DNA of 64,000 nt from an uncultured Tateyamaria sp. (GCF_947494755.1 NZ_CANLVZ010000002.1:287260-351259); one strand, 5' to 3'; positions 53,859-63,880 are shown, counted from the stretch's first letter. Translations and numbers: made by a program. Notes: generated by a model not told the origin, from the letters alone.

Positions 53859-54833
53859 CTAGCGGCTCAGATGCTTCGAAATCAGATCGCGCGCGGCATC
53901 TCCGGGGCTGATTTCACCCGCCTCGACCTGCCCGGCCAGCGCGTCCATCGCCGCACGCACCGCGTCCGCCTTGAGCTGCGCCAGAAGGGCGGACCGGACC
54001 TCTTCCTCGAACCAGTATCGCGCCTGTGCGGCCCGTGTGCCTTCAAAAAATCCGGCCTCCTTGCGCCAGTCTGCGAGGGCCTGCATGTCGGCCCACGCGG
54101 CCTCCAACCCGTCTTCGTGCAAGGCAGACACCATCATCGCACGGGGATACCCGGCAGGATCCTGCGGGCGCTTGCGCAAAAGGCGCAGGGCACCCGCATA
54201 GTCCGCACAGGTTCGTGTCGCCGCCGCTTTCAGATCTCCGTCAGCCTTGTTGATCAGGATCATGTCGGCCATTTCCATGATGCCGCGCTTGACCCCCTGC
54301 AATTCGTCGCCCCCCGCCGGTGCCAGCAGCAGCAGGAACAGATCGGCCATCTGCGCCACAACCGTTTCGGACTGACCAACCCCCACGGTTTCGATCAGCA
54401 CCACGTCGAACCCCGCCCCTTCGCACAAAGCAACAGCCTCGCGCGTGCGCCGGGCGACACCACCCAGATGGGTCTGACTCGGCGAAGGGCGGATAAACGC
54501 ATTCGGCTCGCGGCTAAGCAGATCCATGCGGGTTTTGTCCCCAAGGATCGACCCGCCCGACCGGGCCGAGGAGGGGTCGACGGCCAGTACAGCCACCCGC
54601 AGACCCGCGCGCACCAGCATCATCCCAAACGCCTCGATGAACGTCGATTTGCCCACCCCGGGCGTCCCCGACAAACCGATCCGCAACGCTTGGCGGTCGC
54701 GTGGCAGGGCGGCGAGCACCTCAAGCGCCTGCGCGCGGTGATCGGGCCGCGCGCTTTCCACCAGCGTGATGCCACGGGCCAGCGCGCGACGCTCGGCAGC
54801 GGCGATGCGGTTGGCCAGATCGGTGGTGTCCAT
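53859..54833 (-). CDS. meaB: Methylmalonyl-CoA mutase-associated GTPase MeaB
   Basis: A 324-aa G3E-type GTPase that protects and reloads methylmalonyl-CoA mutase with cobalamin. Walker A is GTPGVGKST, the switch region carries VLAVDPSSARSGGSILGDKTRM, the G3-type segment is IETVGVGQSE and the NKAD base-specificity motif is present. Dimerisation elements are at the C-terminus. The mutase itself is not in the window. ATG 54833 is the start. Confidence 0.94.
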   Translation of the reverse strand: MDTTDLANRIAAAERRALARGITLVESARPDHRAQALEVLAALPRDRQALRIGLSGTPGVGKSTFIEAFGMMLVRAGLRVAVLAVDPSSARSGGSILGDKTRMDLLSREPNAFIRPSPSQTHLGGVARRTREAVALCEGAGFDVVLIETVGVGQSETVVAQMADLFLLLLAPAGGDELQGVKRGIMEMADMILINKADGDLKAAATRTCADYAGALRLLRKRPQDPAGYPRAMMVSALHEDGLEAAWADMQALADWRKEAGFFEGTRAAQARYWFEEEVRSALLAQLKADAVRAAMDALAGQVEAGEISPGDAARDLISKHLSR

Positions 54834-54925
54834 GGGCTGCTCCGTGACGTGGTGTCGTTTGTCCGCAACCCGCCCCCAAATGTCCAGAGTTGGCGCGCAC
54901 GGCTGGTTGCGCCATAAGGCGGCCC

Positions 54926-57337
54926 ATGACCGACCCCTTGCCCATTGACGCCATCCTGCCGGATCTGATCGACGCGTTGCGGCGCGACGGGCGGGCCGTG
55001 CTACAAGCGCCCCCCGGCGCGGGCAAGACCACGAGGGTGCCTTTGGCGATGCTCGAGGCGGGGCTGACGCATGGCAAAATCCTGATGCTGGAACCTCGCC
55101 GCCTGGCTGCACGCGCCGCAGCGGATCGTATGGCCGCGACATTGGGCGAGAAAACCGGACAGACCGTCGGCTACCGGATCCGGGGGGACGCCGCGATTGG
55201 CCCTGACACCCGCATCGAAGTCGTCACCGAAGGCATCCTGACGCGCATGTTGCAGGACGCCCCCGACCTGCCGGGGATCGGCGCAGTGATCTTTGACGAA
55301 TTTCACGAACGCTCGCTGAATGCGGACCTTGGGCTGGCGCTGTGCCTTGAGGTGGCCGAGGCCCTGCGCGATGACCTCATCCTGCTCGCCATGTCCGCCA
55401 CCCTTGATGCGGACCCCGTTGCGCAGGTGATGCGCGCGCCCATCCTCACCTCCGAGGGGCGCAGTTTCGAGGTCACACCGCACTGGCTGCCAAAGCCCCT
55501 GCCCAAGGATCAACGCTTTGAGGCGCAAATAAGCGACCTGATCCTGCATGCCCTGGCCGACGCCCCCGGCTCCTTGCTCGCCTTCCTGCCGGGAGAGGGC
55601 GAAATCCGCCGCACCCAGGCTCTGCTGGAACGCCAAGCCCCGCAAGGGGTCGCCATCCACCCCCTGTTCGGCGCGATGGATTTCAAGGCGCAGCGCGCCG
55701 CGATCACGCCGTCGGACACACGCAAGGTCGTGCTGGCCACCTCGATTGCGGAAACCTCCCTCACGATCCCCGACATCCGCATCGTGGTCGATGGCGGCAA
55801 ATCCCGACGCGCGCGGTTTGATCCATCCTCGGGCATGTCGCGGCTGGTGACGGAACGGGTCACGCGGGCCGAAGCGGCACAACGCGCCGGACGCGCGGGC
55901 CGCGTCGCACCGGGGGCCGCCTACAAGCTGTGGACGCGAGGAGAAGATGGCGCCCTCGCCCAGTTTCCCCCGCCCGAGATCGAAGCCGGCGATCTTGCGG
56001 CCTTTGCCCTCGAACTCAGCCTGTGGGGCGGGAGCGAAGACACGTTGCGCTTTGTGACCCCACCCCATGGCGGGCGATTGGCCGAGGCGCGCGCGCTGCT
56101 GCGGATGCTCGGCGCGCTGAACGCAGATCACCGCATCACGCCGCACGGGCGGGCACTTGCAAGACGTCCCCTGCACCCCCGCCTTGCGCATATGCTTGTC
56201 AGCGCAGGCCCCCAGGCCGCCACGCTCGCCGCCCTGCTGGCAGAACGCGACCCGCTGCGCAATCGCGGCACCGATCTGACCCTGCGTCTGCGCGCCATTC
56301 ATGACCCAAACGCTTTTCCCGACGCGCATCGCGGTGCCATCGCGCGGATCAGGGACGAAGCCAAACGGCTGAAACGTGGCGAGGTCAAAGGCCGCGCCCT
56401 CGACACCGGCGAAATGGTCGCGCTCGCCTATCCCGACCGGATCGGGCTGCGCCGGGCCGGGGACGCGCCGCGCTATGTGCTGTCGGGAGGCAAAGGGGCG
56501 CTGCTGCCGCTCGGAGACGCACTGGCCGGGCACCGGCTGATCGTGGCCACAGACCTCGACGGCGACCCGCGCGAGGCCCGCATCCGCCAGGCCATTGCAC
56601 TGACGCAAGACGCGCTCGAAACACTCTATGGCGACCAAATCACCGAGGTGCATGTCTGCGCATGGTCCAAGCGCGACCGCGCAGTCGAGGCGCGCATCCA
56701 GCGCCGCTTTGGCGCGCTGGTGCTCGAGGACAAGCCCTGGCACGATGCCCCCGAGGACCAGATCGCGCGCGCCATGCTCGACGGCATCCGCACGCTCGGG
56801 CTAAAGCCCTCAAAAGGGGCGCGACGGCTGATGGCGCGCGCCGCGCTGATGGGAAATGACTTCCCGGACCTCAGCGAAGATCACCTGCTCGACACTGCCG
56901 AGGACTGGCTGCTTGGACATATCGGCAGGCTGCGCAACGCTGCGGACTGGAAAGCGTTCGACATTCTGCCCGCCGTGCAAGCGCATCTCGGCTGGGAGGC
57001 TCAAACCAGGCTCGACCGCGCGGTGCCGGGCCACTTCCAAACACCTCTGGGGCGGAACATCGCAATCGACTACGACGAGGCGACGCCAGGCATCAAAGTC
57101 CGACTGCAGGAAATGTTCGGGGTCACGCGACACCCGATGGTCGGGCGCACCCCGCTGCAAATCACGCTGCTCTCGCCTGCGCAGCGCCCCGTGCAGGTGA
57201 CATCAGACCTGCCGGGGTTCTGGGTGACCTCCTATGCCGATGTGCGCAAGGACATGCGCGGCCAGTATCCAAAACACCCCTGGCCCGAAGACCCCACCCA
57301 AGCCGACCCGACGCTGCGCGCCAAACCAAGACGCTGA
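54926..57337 (+). CDS. hrpB: ATP-dependent helicase HrpB
   Basis: An 803-aa DEAH-type RNA helicase. Motif I is PPGAGKTT, motif II DEFH, motif III SATLDAD, and motif VI is seen in AAQRAGRAGRV. HA2 and HrpB C-terminal domains follow, with the end RGQYPKHPWPEDP typical of HrpB. Its cellular role is not well defined and it is usually dispensable. It begins at 54926 with AAGGCGG upstream, divergent from meaB. Confidence 0.96.
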   Translation: MTDPLPIDAILPDLIDALRRDGRAVLQAPPGAGKTTRVPLAMLEAGLTHGKILMLEPRRLAARAAADRMAATLGEKTGQTVGYRIRGDAAIGPDTRIEVVTEGILTRMLQDAPDLPGIGAVIFDEFHERSLNADLGLALCLEVAEALRDDLILLAMSATLDADPVAQVMRAPILTSEGRSFEVTPHWLPKPLPKDQRFEAQISDLILHALADAPGSLLAFLPGEGEIRRTQALLERQAPQGVAIHPLFGAMDFKAQRAAITPSDTRKVVLATSIAETSLTIPDIRIVVDGGKSRRARFDPSSGMSRLVTERVTRAEAAQRAGRAGRVAPGAAYKLWTRGEDGALAQFPPPEIEAGDLAAFALELSLWGGSEDTLRFVTPPHGGRLAEARALLRMLGALNADHRITPHGRALARRPLHPRLAHMLVSAGPQAATLAALLAERDPLRNRGTDLTLRLRAIHDPNAFPDAHRGAIARIRDEAKRLKRGEVKGRALDTGEMVALAYPDRIGLRRAGDAPRYVLSGGKGALLPLGDALAGHRLIVATDLDGDPREARIRQAIALTQDALETLYGDQITEVHVCAWSKRDRAVEARIQRRFGALVLEDKPWHDAPEDQIARAMLDGIRTLGLKPSKGARRLMARAALMGNDFPDLSEDHLLDTAEDWLLGHIGRLRNAADWKAFDILPAVQAHLGWEAQTRLDRAVPGHFQTPLGRNIAIDYDEATPGIKVRLQEMFGVTRHPMVGRTPLQITLLSPAQRPVQVTSDLPGFWVTSYADVRKDMRGQYPKHPWPEDPTQADPTLRAKPRR

Positions 57338-57349
57338 TGCGACCCACAT

Positions 57350-57428
57350 CTTCTTTTGACCAAAAATACTGCGGGGGAATCGCGCAAGCGATGGGGGCAG
57401 AGCCCCCTGACCATCGCGTCGCGCAGCG
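57350..57428 (-). repeat. 3'-end extragenic element, family B, copy 2
   Basis: On the minus strand after the gnd stop: CTGCGCGACGCGATGG, a GGGGGCTCTGCCCCC hairpin, GCTTGCGCGATT, CCCCCGCAG, then TATTTTTGG and TCAAAAGAAG. The hairpin plus T-run suggests a terminator, here between convergent hrpB and gnd. Confidence 0.6.
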
Positions 57429-57437
57429 TCCTTTGGA

Positions 57438-58835
57438 TCAGCCCCAATCGCCGTGATGGGCACCATCAGCATCGATGCGCTCAAACCCGTGTGCGCCAAA
57501 ATAATCACGCAACCCCTGAATCATGTCCGCCGTCCCGCGCGCCGCCGCCATGCTGTCGTGCCAAGCGAGGGCCGCCGATAGGGCAGGCACCGGCTGTCCC
57601 GCCAGATTGGCCGCAACCACGACACGGCGCAGACCCGGCAACGTCTCGGCCAGACGTGACGCCATGGCAGGCGCGAGGATCATATGATCATGGCGCAAGG
57701 TGCCACGAAACGCGTCGGCAAACACATCCAGCAGGGCCGAGCGGATGATGCAGCCCGCCCGCCAGATTTCAGCGATCTGCGCCATATCCAGCGACCACTC
57801 AAACGCCTCGGAGGCGACTGCCATCACACGAAACCCTTGCGCATGCGCTAGAATGCGACCCGCCAGCATGGCCGCTTCGAGATCGGCCTCACTGGGCATT
57901 TCAAAGCTCTGCGCGCCAAGGGTCAGCGTGTCCTGCCCGGCGACACGCGCCTCTTTTTCCGAGGACCACCCACGCGCACCCACCGCCGCCTCGATGGCTG
58001 ACGCGGATTGCCCCAGCTTCAACGCCTCGATCACGGTCCAACGCCCTGTACCTTTTTGACCGGCGCTGTCGACAATGACCTCAATCATCGGCCTTCCGGT
58101 CTGACTTTCAGTGGCGGCCAGAACGTCGGCGGCACTCTCGATCAGGTAGGAACTCAGCGGCCCCTGCTTCCAGCGCGCAAACATCGCGCCGATCTCTGCC
58201 ACGGGCAGACCCGCCATGTCCCGCTGAATGCCATAAATCTCAGCGATCATCTGCATGTCGGCATATTCGATGCCATTGTGCACCGTCTTGACGAAATGCC
58301 CCGCCCCGTCCGGGCCCACATGGGCCACACAAGGCGTGCCCTCAAAATCGGCAGCAATCGCTTCGGCCATGGGGCGAAACTGGGCCCAGGAATGCGCGGA
58401 CCCGCCGACCATCATCGACGGCCCGCGCCGCGCGCCCTCTTCGCCGCCGGACACGCCCATGCCGACAAAATGCACGCCACTGCCGTCCACTGCCGCGTGG
58501 CGAGAGCGGGTGTCGTTGAAATCCGCATTGCCGCCATCAATGATCGTGTCCCCGTCGCTCAGCAATGGGCGCAACGCATCGATCATAGCGTCCGTGGCCT
58601 TGCCCGAGGGCACCATCAACAGCACCGTGCGCGGGGTCTTGAGGGCCTCGACAAAAGCACCCAGATCGGAGTGGCCTTCGGCAGACCCCGACAAGCCGTC
58701 CGCCTCTTTCAGGAAGGGTGCGATCTTGTCATCGCTCCGGTTCGACACGGCCACGACAAACCCGTTGTCGATCATGTTCAGCGCCAGCGCCGATCCCATT
58801 GTTCCCAACCCGTAAACACCGATATCCGCGCGCAT
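57438..58835 (-). CDS. gnd: 6-phosphogluconate dehydrogenase (decarboxylating)
   Basis: It makes ribulose 5-phosphate and NADPH in the pentose phosphate pathway. It is 465 aa, the usual long form. The Rossmann motif is GVYGLGTMGSALALN and the family signature VDSAGQKGTGRWT appears near residue 255; active-site K and H lie in GHFVKTVHNGIEYADMQ. ATG 58835 follows AAGGGG. A family B element ends the transcript. Confidence 0.96.
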   Translation of the reverse strand: MRADIGVYGLGTMGSALALNMIDNGFVVAVSNRSDDKIAPFLKEADGLSGSAEGHSDLGAFVEALKTPRTVLLMVPSGKATDAMIDALRPLLSDGDTIIDGGNADFNDTRSRHAAVDGSGVHFVGMGVSGGEEGARRGPSMMVGGSAHSWAQFRPMAEAIAADFEGTPCVAHVGPDGAGHFVKTVHNGIEYADMQMIAEIYGIQRDMAGLPVAEIGAMFARWKQGPLSSYLIESAADVLAATESQTGRPMIEVIVDSAGQKGTGRWTVIEALKLGQSASAIEAAVGARGWSSEKEARVAGQDTLTLGAQSFEMPSEADLEAAMLAGRILAHAQGFRVMAVASEAFEWSLDMAQIAEIWRAGCIIRSALLDVFADAFRGTLRHDHMILAPAMASRLAETLPGLRRVVVAANLAGQPVPALSAALAWHDSMAAARGTADMIQGLRDYFGAHGFERIDADGAHHGDWG

Positions 58836-58902
58836 ATGCAGCCCCTTTTGATTTTCACTTGCTGTGACCATAGGCCCCGCGTGAGGGCGCACAAGGGCGT
58901 CC

Positions 58903-59892
58903 TCACTCCTGCCGGATATGGGACACGCTCAGGCCGGGTGGGCCTTGGCCCTCCGCCTCGGCGGCACGGATCAACGCGCGCATCCGGGCGTTGAGCGGGG
59001 CCTGACGCCCGTGCCGCTCTGCAAGCCGCAGGATGGCCCCCTGAAGCGCATCAATCTCGGTCTTGCGCCCCCGTTTGAGATCGTCCCACATGGACGAGCG
59101 CGCATGCGCATCAATCGTCAACATCTGTGCGGCCACCCGGCGAAATATCGGGGTGGGCAGGCGCAGAATCGCGGGGATCAGCCGCGGCGGGGCGGCTGTG
59201 AATTTCGCAGGCGTGATTCCAGCCACGTTCAACACCTTCAGCGCTTCGGCCATCTGGTCGGCCATCAGCGCGCGCCACGCCCGGTCGTGCAGCTGCTCAA
59301 GCAGGGGCATATCGGACAGTGCATTGATCGCATTGCCCAGATTGATCAGCAATTTGCCCCATTGCACCGCCTCGATATTGTCGACGGATCGCCACGTCAA
59401 AGGGCCTGCATCAAGGGTCGGGATCGGCCCTGCCTCGACCAGAATATCGCCGGATGAGGCGCGGTGCATGTGGCATGGCCCGTCGGGCACCACGTTGAAA
59501 GGCACCATCCCTGCGCGCACGTCGGCACCCGGTAAGGCCGCGCGCAACTCAGGCGCGTTGCTGACCCCGTTTTGCAGGGACACCACCTGGGCCTGTGGCA
59601 TATGCGTCGCGATGAGGCGCGCCATATCCTGGGTGTCGCGCGCCTTGACACAGACAAGGATCAGGTCCGCCCCCTCAAGCACGGCCTTTGGATCGTCACT
59701 CATCATCAGATCGCTTAAGCGCGCGTCGTAACCGGCATAATCCGTCAGGCGCAGCCCATGTTCCGCGCAGTCCGCCACAAGCCCGGCGCGCGCCAGAAAG
59801 CGCACGTCGTGGCCCGCATCCACCAGCACCCCACCAACAAAGCAGCCAATGCTGCCTGCGCCTGCGATTGCGATGGTGGGGCGCTCAGTCAT
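58903..59892 (-). CDS. panE: 2-dehydropantoate 2-reductase
   Basis: It reduces ketopantoate to pantoate for coenzyme A synthesis. It is 329 aa. The NADP-binding loop is GAGSIGCFVGG, the catalytic Lys is in VCVKARDT, a second Lys/Asn set is in GKLLINLGNAINALSD and the Glu is in RKTEIDALQG. It starts one base after the argF stop, so it is translated from the arg transcript. Some PanE-like proteins have other substrates, so the exact role is probable rather than certain. Confidence 0.82.
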   Translation of the reverse strand: MTERPTIAIAGAGSIGCFVGGVLVDAGHDVRFLARAGLVADCAEHGLRLTDYAGYDARLSDLMMSDDPKAVLEGADLILVCVKARDTQDMARLIATHMPQAQVVSLQNGVSNAPELRAALPGADVRAGMVPFNVVPDGPCHMHRASSGDILVEAGPIPTLDAGPLTWRSVDNIEAVQWGKLLINLGNAINALSDMPLLEQLHDRAWRALMADQMAEALKVLNVAGITPAKFTAAPPRLIPAILRLPTPIFRRVAAQMLTIDAHARSSMWDDLKRGRKTEIDALQGAILRLAERHGRQAPLNARMRALIRAAEAEGQGPPGLSVSHIRQE

Positions 59893-59893
59893 C

Positions 59894-60799
59894 CTAGACC
59901 CCCAGACACCAGCGCATGATCGACTTTTGCGCATGCAGCCGGTTTTCGGCCTCGTCGAAGATTACCGAATGGGGGCCGTCCATCACCTCGGACGTGGCCT
60001 CGTCATCGCGGTGTGCGGGCAGGCAGTGCATGAACAGGCTGTCGGGCTTGGCCAGCGACATCAGCGCATCATTGACCTGATAACCGCGCAACTGGTTGTG
60101 GCGCCGCTCGCGCGCCGATTGGGGGTCGTGCATGGACACCCAAGTGTCCGTCACCACCAGATCGGCGCCTTCGACGGCGGTTTGGGGGTTACGCTCGGTT
60201 GTATACAGACCGTCCAGCGCCCGCTCGGGATCAAGCGGTTCGGGACCCGTAAAGACCAGATCGAACTCAAACTGCTTGGCCGCATGCGCAAAGCTGGCAA
60301 ACACGTTGTTGCCATCGCCGGACCACACGACCTTTTTGCCCTTGATCGGCCCGCGATGTTCTTCGAACGTCATGATGTCGGCCATGATCTGGCAGGGATG
60401 CGTGCGGTTTGTGAGCCCGTTGATCACCGGCACAGTAGCATATTCCGCCATTTCCAGCAGCGTCGCCTCTTCGAATGTGCGGATCATGATCAGGTCCACG
60501 TAGCGGCTGAGCACGCGGGCCGTGTCGGCGATTGTCTCGCCGTGCCCAAGCTGCATGTCGCTGCCCGACAGCACCATCGTCTGCCCGCCCATCTGGCGCA
60601 CGCCCACATCGAAGGACACGCGCGTCCGGGTCGAGGGCTTTTCAAAGATCAGCGCGACCATGTGCCCGGCAAGCGGTTGGTCATCGTCCGGAGTGCCCTT
60701 GGGTCGGCCCGCACGCGCCTGTTTCATGGCTTGCGCGGCGTTGATGATCTGGCGCAAATCGCCCGGGCTGGTTGTATGGATGTCGAGAAAGTGGGTCAT
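59894..60799 (-). CDS. argF: Ornithine carbamoyltransferase
   Basis: It makes citrulline from ornithine and carbamoyl phosphate in arginine synthesis. It is 301 aa. The carbamoyl-phosphate site is STRTR, followed by HPCQ, and the ornithine loop HCLPAHR is near the C-terminus. It follows argD after 78 bases and overlaps nothing; panE follows one base later. Confidence 0.96.
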   Translation of the reverse strand: MTHFLDIHTTSPGDLRQIINAAQAMKQARAGRPKGTPDDDQPLAGHMVALIFEKPSTRTRVSFDVGVRQMGGQTMVLSGSDMQLGHGETIADTARVLSRYVDLIMIRTFEEATLLEMAEYATVPVINGLTNRTHPCQIMADIMTFEEHRGPIKGKKVVWSGDGNNVFASFAHAAKQFEFDLVFTGPEPLDPERALDGLYTTERNPQTAVEGADLVVTDTWVSMHDPQSARERRHNQLRGYQVNDALMSLAKPDSLFMHCLPAHRDDEATSEVMDGPHSVIFDEAENRLHAQKSIMRWCLGV

Positions 60800-60823
60800 G
60801 TCGATGTCTCTTTGGTGGAGAGC

Positions 60824-60880
60824 GCCGGGGGCCAGCCCCCGGACCCCCGCGGTTTATCTGGCGAAATGAAAAGGGGATCA
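60824..60880 (-). repeat. 3'-end extragenic element, family A, copy 3
   Basis: GGGGGCCAGCCCCC then GGACCCCCGCGGTTTATCTG and GCGAAATGAAAAGGGGATCA, ending in the argD stop. It is the third instance of the same 3'-end arrangement. Confidence 0.6.
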
Positions 60881-62050
60881 GGGCACAACACAAGTTGCCG
60901 CTTTGTCCAGACGCGCGACCGCGTCGTCAATCTCGGAATCTGTGATTGTAAGGGGCGGCAGCAAGCGGATCGTGTTGTCGGCAGCCGGGACGGTGATCAC
61001 ATCGTTATCGTAACCCGCATTCACCACGTCGGTGTTCGTGACTTTGCATTTGATGCCCATCATCAGCCCTGAACCGCGCACAAAGTCGAAAACGTCCGGG
61101 TGGCTGGCCACCAGCCCTTCCAGCTTTTGGCGTAGCAGGCCTGCCTTGCGGTTCACCTCGGCCAGAAAGTCGGGATCGGTAACGATGTCCATCACCGCAC
61201 AGCCAACCGCGCAGCCAAGCGGGTTGCCCCCGTATGTCGAGCCGTGCGTCCCTGCAGTCATGCCGCTGGCCGCCTCTTCGGTTGCAAGCACCGCACCGAG
61301 GGGGAAGCCGCCCCCGATACCTTTGGCGACCATCATGATGTCGGGCTCGATCCCAGCCCATTCATGGGCAAACAATTTGCCGGTGCGGCCCACGCCGCAT
61401 TGCACTTCGTCGAGGATCAGCAGGATGCCGCGTTCATCACACAGATCGCGCAAGCCTTTGAGGCACTGGTCCGGCACCGGGATGATCCCGCCCTCGCCCT
61501 GCACCGGTTCGATCAGGATTGCGGCTGTGGCGTCCGTGATTGCAGGCGCGATGGCATCGTGATCGCCGAATGTCAGATGGGTAAAGCCGGGCAGCAACGG
61601 GCCAAAGCCCTTGATCATTTTTTCGGACCCCGCAGCGGCGATGCCCGCCGAGGACCGGCCATGGAAGCTGCCCGAGAAAGTGATGATATCGACCTTGTCG
61701 GGTTGGCCTTTGTCATACCAGTATTTGCGCGCCATTTTCACGGCGAGTTCGCAGGCCTCAGTGCCGGAATTGGTGAAAAACACCGTGTCGGCGAATGTCG
61801 CATCCACCAGCTTGTCCGCCAGCGCCTGTTGCTGGGGGATGTGGTAAAGGTTGGACGTGTGCCAAAGCGTGCCCGCCTGATCCGTCAGCGCCTCGGTGAG
61901 GGCGGGATGCGCGTGGCCCAATGCGTTCACCGCAATCCCCGCGCCCAGATCCAGAAAGCGTCGCCCGTCCGCCTCGATCAGCCAGGAGCCTTCACCTTTG
62001 ACGAAGGTCATGGGGGCACGCGAATAGGTCGGAAGAACGGAAGCGATCAT
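60878..62050 (-). CDS. argD: Acetylornithine aminotransferase
   Basis: A PLP-dependent class III aminotransferase of the arginine pathway, possibly also succinyldiaminopimelate aminotransferase. It is 390 aa. The PLP lysine is in VAKGIGGGFP; NSGTEACELAVKMARKY and DEVQCGVGRTG are typical. ATG 62050 has AAGGAT ten bases upstream; ATG 62059 is also in frame. It is the first gene of argD-argF-panE. Confidence 0.95.
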   Translation of the reverse strand: MIASVLPTYSRAPMTFVKGEGSWLIEADGRRFLDLGAGIAVNALGHAHPALTEALTDQAGTLWHTSNLYHIPQQQALADKLVDATFADTVFFTNSGTEACELAVKMARKYWYDKGQPDKVDIITFSGSFHGRSSAGIAAAGSEKMIKGFGPLLPGFTHLTFGDHDAIAPAITDATAAILIEPVQGEGGIIPVPDQCLKGLRDLCDERGILLILDEVQCGVGRTGKLFAHEWAGIEPDIMMVAKGIGGGFPLGAVLATEEAASGMTAGTHGSTYGGNPLGCAVGCAVMDIVTDPDFLAEVNRKAGLLRQKLEGLVASHPDVFDFVRGSGLMMGIKCKVTNTDVVNAGYDNDVITVPAADNTIRLLPPLTITDSEIDDAVARLDKAATCVVP

Positions 62051-62303
62051 CGGGATCATCCTTTGGAAAGGCCATGAGGGCACTTGCGTTGGTGCATGAG
62101 CCGCATGACGGGGTCAACAGATTTGAAGATGAAAGGGTCGTGCCCTACGATCAGGCACGTGGGATCAGTGGCAGCCTTAGCTGCGGCGCAAGGGTCGTCG
62201 GAGGCGCGTGTCAGTGATCATGTCGCCGTCCTAGCGCAGTCGCCGCTTGGACGCCAGATGAAATCCGCTTGCGCTTGGGACCACGCGGGCGCAGAGATCG
62301 CAC

Positions 62304-63209
62304 ATGTATACCGCCAAGGCCCACAATCCCGCGCTGGCCGCGACCCTGATCTGTGTGGCTTGTGCTTTTATTGCCGCGACCACGCTGTTTGCCAAAGCCC
62401 TGGGCACGGATCAGTTCGGCCCCGCTATGCACCCCTTCCAGATCGTGTTTGGTCGGTTTCTCTTTGCGTTCATCTGCCTTGGCCTTGCCGCCCGGATCCT
62501 GCGCCCCGAATTGCAGCGTCCGCATCTGGGCCTGCACCTCACCCGAACGCTTGGTGGCTGGGCGGGTCTGGTCTTGATGTTTGCCTCTGTCGCCTACATC
62601 CCGCTGGCCGATGCCACGGCCATATCCTTTTTGAACCCGGTTTTCGGTATGATGTTTGCCATTCCCCTGTTGGGAGAGAAAGTGGGCAAGTGGCGCTGGC
62701 TCGCGGCGGTCATTGCCCTGATTGGCGCGGTCGTGTTGTTGCGCCCAACGCCCGAGAGTTTTCAGCCCGCCGCGCTGCTGGCCCTCGGTGCAGCCGTCAT
62801 CCTGGGGTTCGAGTTGAACATCATCAAACGCCTGACCCAACGCGAAAGCCCGTTTTCCATTTTGATCGTGAACAATGCGATCGGGGTTGTGATCGCCACG
62901 CTGGCGGTGCTGTGGGTCTGGCAGGCCCCGACCCTTGCTCAATGGGCGCTGATGGCGGGGATTGGCAGTGCGATGGCGGTCGCCCAAACCTGTTTTGTCA
63001 ATGCGATGGCGCGGGCGGATGCGAGCTTTGTGGCCCCGTTCAGTTATGGCACTCTGATCTTTGCCGCAATCTACGACATCATGTTCTATGACGTGATCCC
63101 GGATGGCGTGACAATTCAGGGCGCGGCGATCATCATTGCGGGGGCTTTGCTGCTGGCCTGGCGGGAAGGGCGGCGTGCGCGCGCTTTGCCTGACAGTCGT
63201 CCCTTGTAA
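62304..63209 (+). CDS. DMT-superfamily transporter (EamA)
   Basis: A 301-aa inner-membrane protein with ten hydrophobic segments in two EamA halves, for example ATLICVACAFIAATTLFAK in the first and AALLALGAAVILGFEL in the second. EamA proteins export amino acids or other metabolites; the substrate is unknown. The 250 bases upstream, to the argD start, contain no gene I can support. Confidence 0.9.
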   Translation: MYTAKAHNPALAATLICVACAFIAATTLFAKALGTDQFGPAMHPFQIVFGRFLFAFICLGLAARILRPELQRPHLGLHLTRTLGGWAGLVLMFASVAYIPLADATAISFLNPVFGMMFAIPLLGEKVGKWRWLAAVIALIGAVVLLRPTPESFQPAALLALGAAVILGFELNIIKRLTQRESPFSILIVNNAIGVVIATLAVLWVWQAPTLAQWALMAGIGSAMAVAQTCFVNAMARADASFVAPFSYGTLIFAAIYDIMFYDVIPDGVTIQGAAIIIAGALLLAWREGRRARALPDSRPL

Positions 63210-63231
63210 CTTTGGCTTGGCCCATTAGTAT
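63204..63231 (+). promoter_or_regulatory. Possible gcrA promoter
   Basis: TTGTAA (63204-63209) and TAGTAT (63226-63231) are 16 bases apart, 68 bases upstream of the gcrA ATG. Transcription would start just before the leader hairpin. Confidence 0.45.
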
Positions 63232-63253
63232 AGGGCGCTGACACGAAATTCAG

Positions 63254-63280
63254 GGCGGCCGCGCATGCGGGCCGCCTTTT
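63254..63280 (+). terminator. Hairpin with T-run in front of gcrA
   Basis: GGCGGCC and GGCCGCC arms around GCGCATGCG, followed by TTTT. It could terminate the EamA transporter transcript, or, if the promoter at 63204 is used, act as an attenuator in the gcrA leader. Confidence 0.6.
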
Positions 63281-63298
63281 AGCTTGGAAAGCCTGCCC

Positions 63299-63865
63299 AT
63301 GTCATGGACTGACGAACGCGTTGAACTGCTGAAAAAGATGTGGGGCGAGGGCCAGTCGGCCAGCCAGATCGCCAAGGAGCTTGGCGGCGTGACCCGCAAT
63401 GCGGTCATTGGCAAGGTGCATCGCCTTGGCCTGTCCAACCGCGCAGGCAGCGGTGCAGCGGCCCCCAAGACCGAAGCCAAGGCCAAGCCGGCACCCAAGG
63501 CCAAGGTCGAACCCAAGCCCCAACCCAAGACTGAACCGGCCATCAAGCCAGCCCCTCCCGGTGCCAAGCCCAACCTGCCCGCCCGCAAGCAGATCATTCC
63601 CGCGGGTCAGCCGCTGCCCCCGCAGCCCTCGGCCAACGAGATCAGCCCCGAGGCGCTGGCCAAGGTCAACGAGGTCGAGAAGAAGGCCAAGAAGATCGGC
63701 CTGATGGAGTTGACCGAGCGCACATGCAAGTGGCCCGTGGGTGATCCTGCGACCGACAATTTCTGGTTCTGTGGTTTGCCGGTGCAGCAAGGCAAACCCT
63801 ATTGCGAGGCCCATGTGGGCGTTGCGTTTCAGCCAATGTCATCGCGGCGGGATCGTCGGCGCTAA
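63299..63865 (+). CDS. gcrA: Cell-cycle regulator GcrA
   Basis: A 188-aa alphaproteobacterial regulator that works with sigma-70 RNA polymerase at CcrM-methylated GANTC promoters. The N-terminal DNA-binding part (SWTDERVELLKKMWGEGQ, then TRNAVIGKVHRLGLSNR) is intact, as is the C-terminal Cys/His part (CKWPVGDP, FCGLPV, PYCEAHV) that contacts sigma. The linker is long and rich in Ala, Lys and Pro. ATG 63299 has GGAAAG 8 bases upstream. Confidence 0.96.
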   Translation: MSWTDERVELLKKMWGEGQSASQIAKELGGVTRNAVIGKVHRLGLSNRAGSGAAAPKTEAKAKPAPKAKVEPKPQPKTEPAIKPAPPGAKPNLPARKQIIPAGQPLPPQPSANEISPEALAKVNEVEKKAKKIGLMELTERTCKWPVGDPATDNFWFCGLPVQQGKPYCEAHVGVAFQPMSSRRDRRR

Positions 63866-63880
63866 CGACGCTACCCCTTG

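Noticed and set aside
53118..54917. 599-codon open frame on the plus strand
   Set aside because: It is antisense to the hydrolase and meaB, both well supported; composition is that of a shadow frame.
55001..56743. 580-codon open frame on the minus strand
   Set aside because: Antisense to hrpB, whose helicase motifs are intact.
62084..63091. 335-codon open frame on the plus strand in another frame than the transporter
   Set aside because: It covers the spacer and the EamA gene in the wrong frame; the EamA frame has regular membrane segments.
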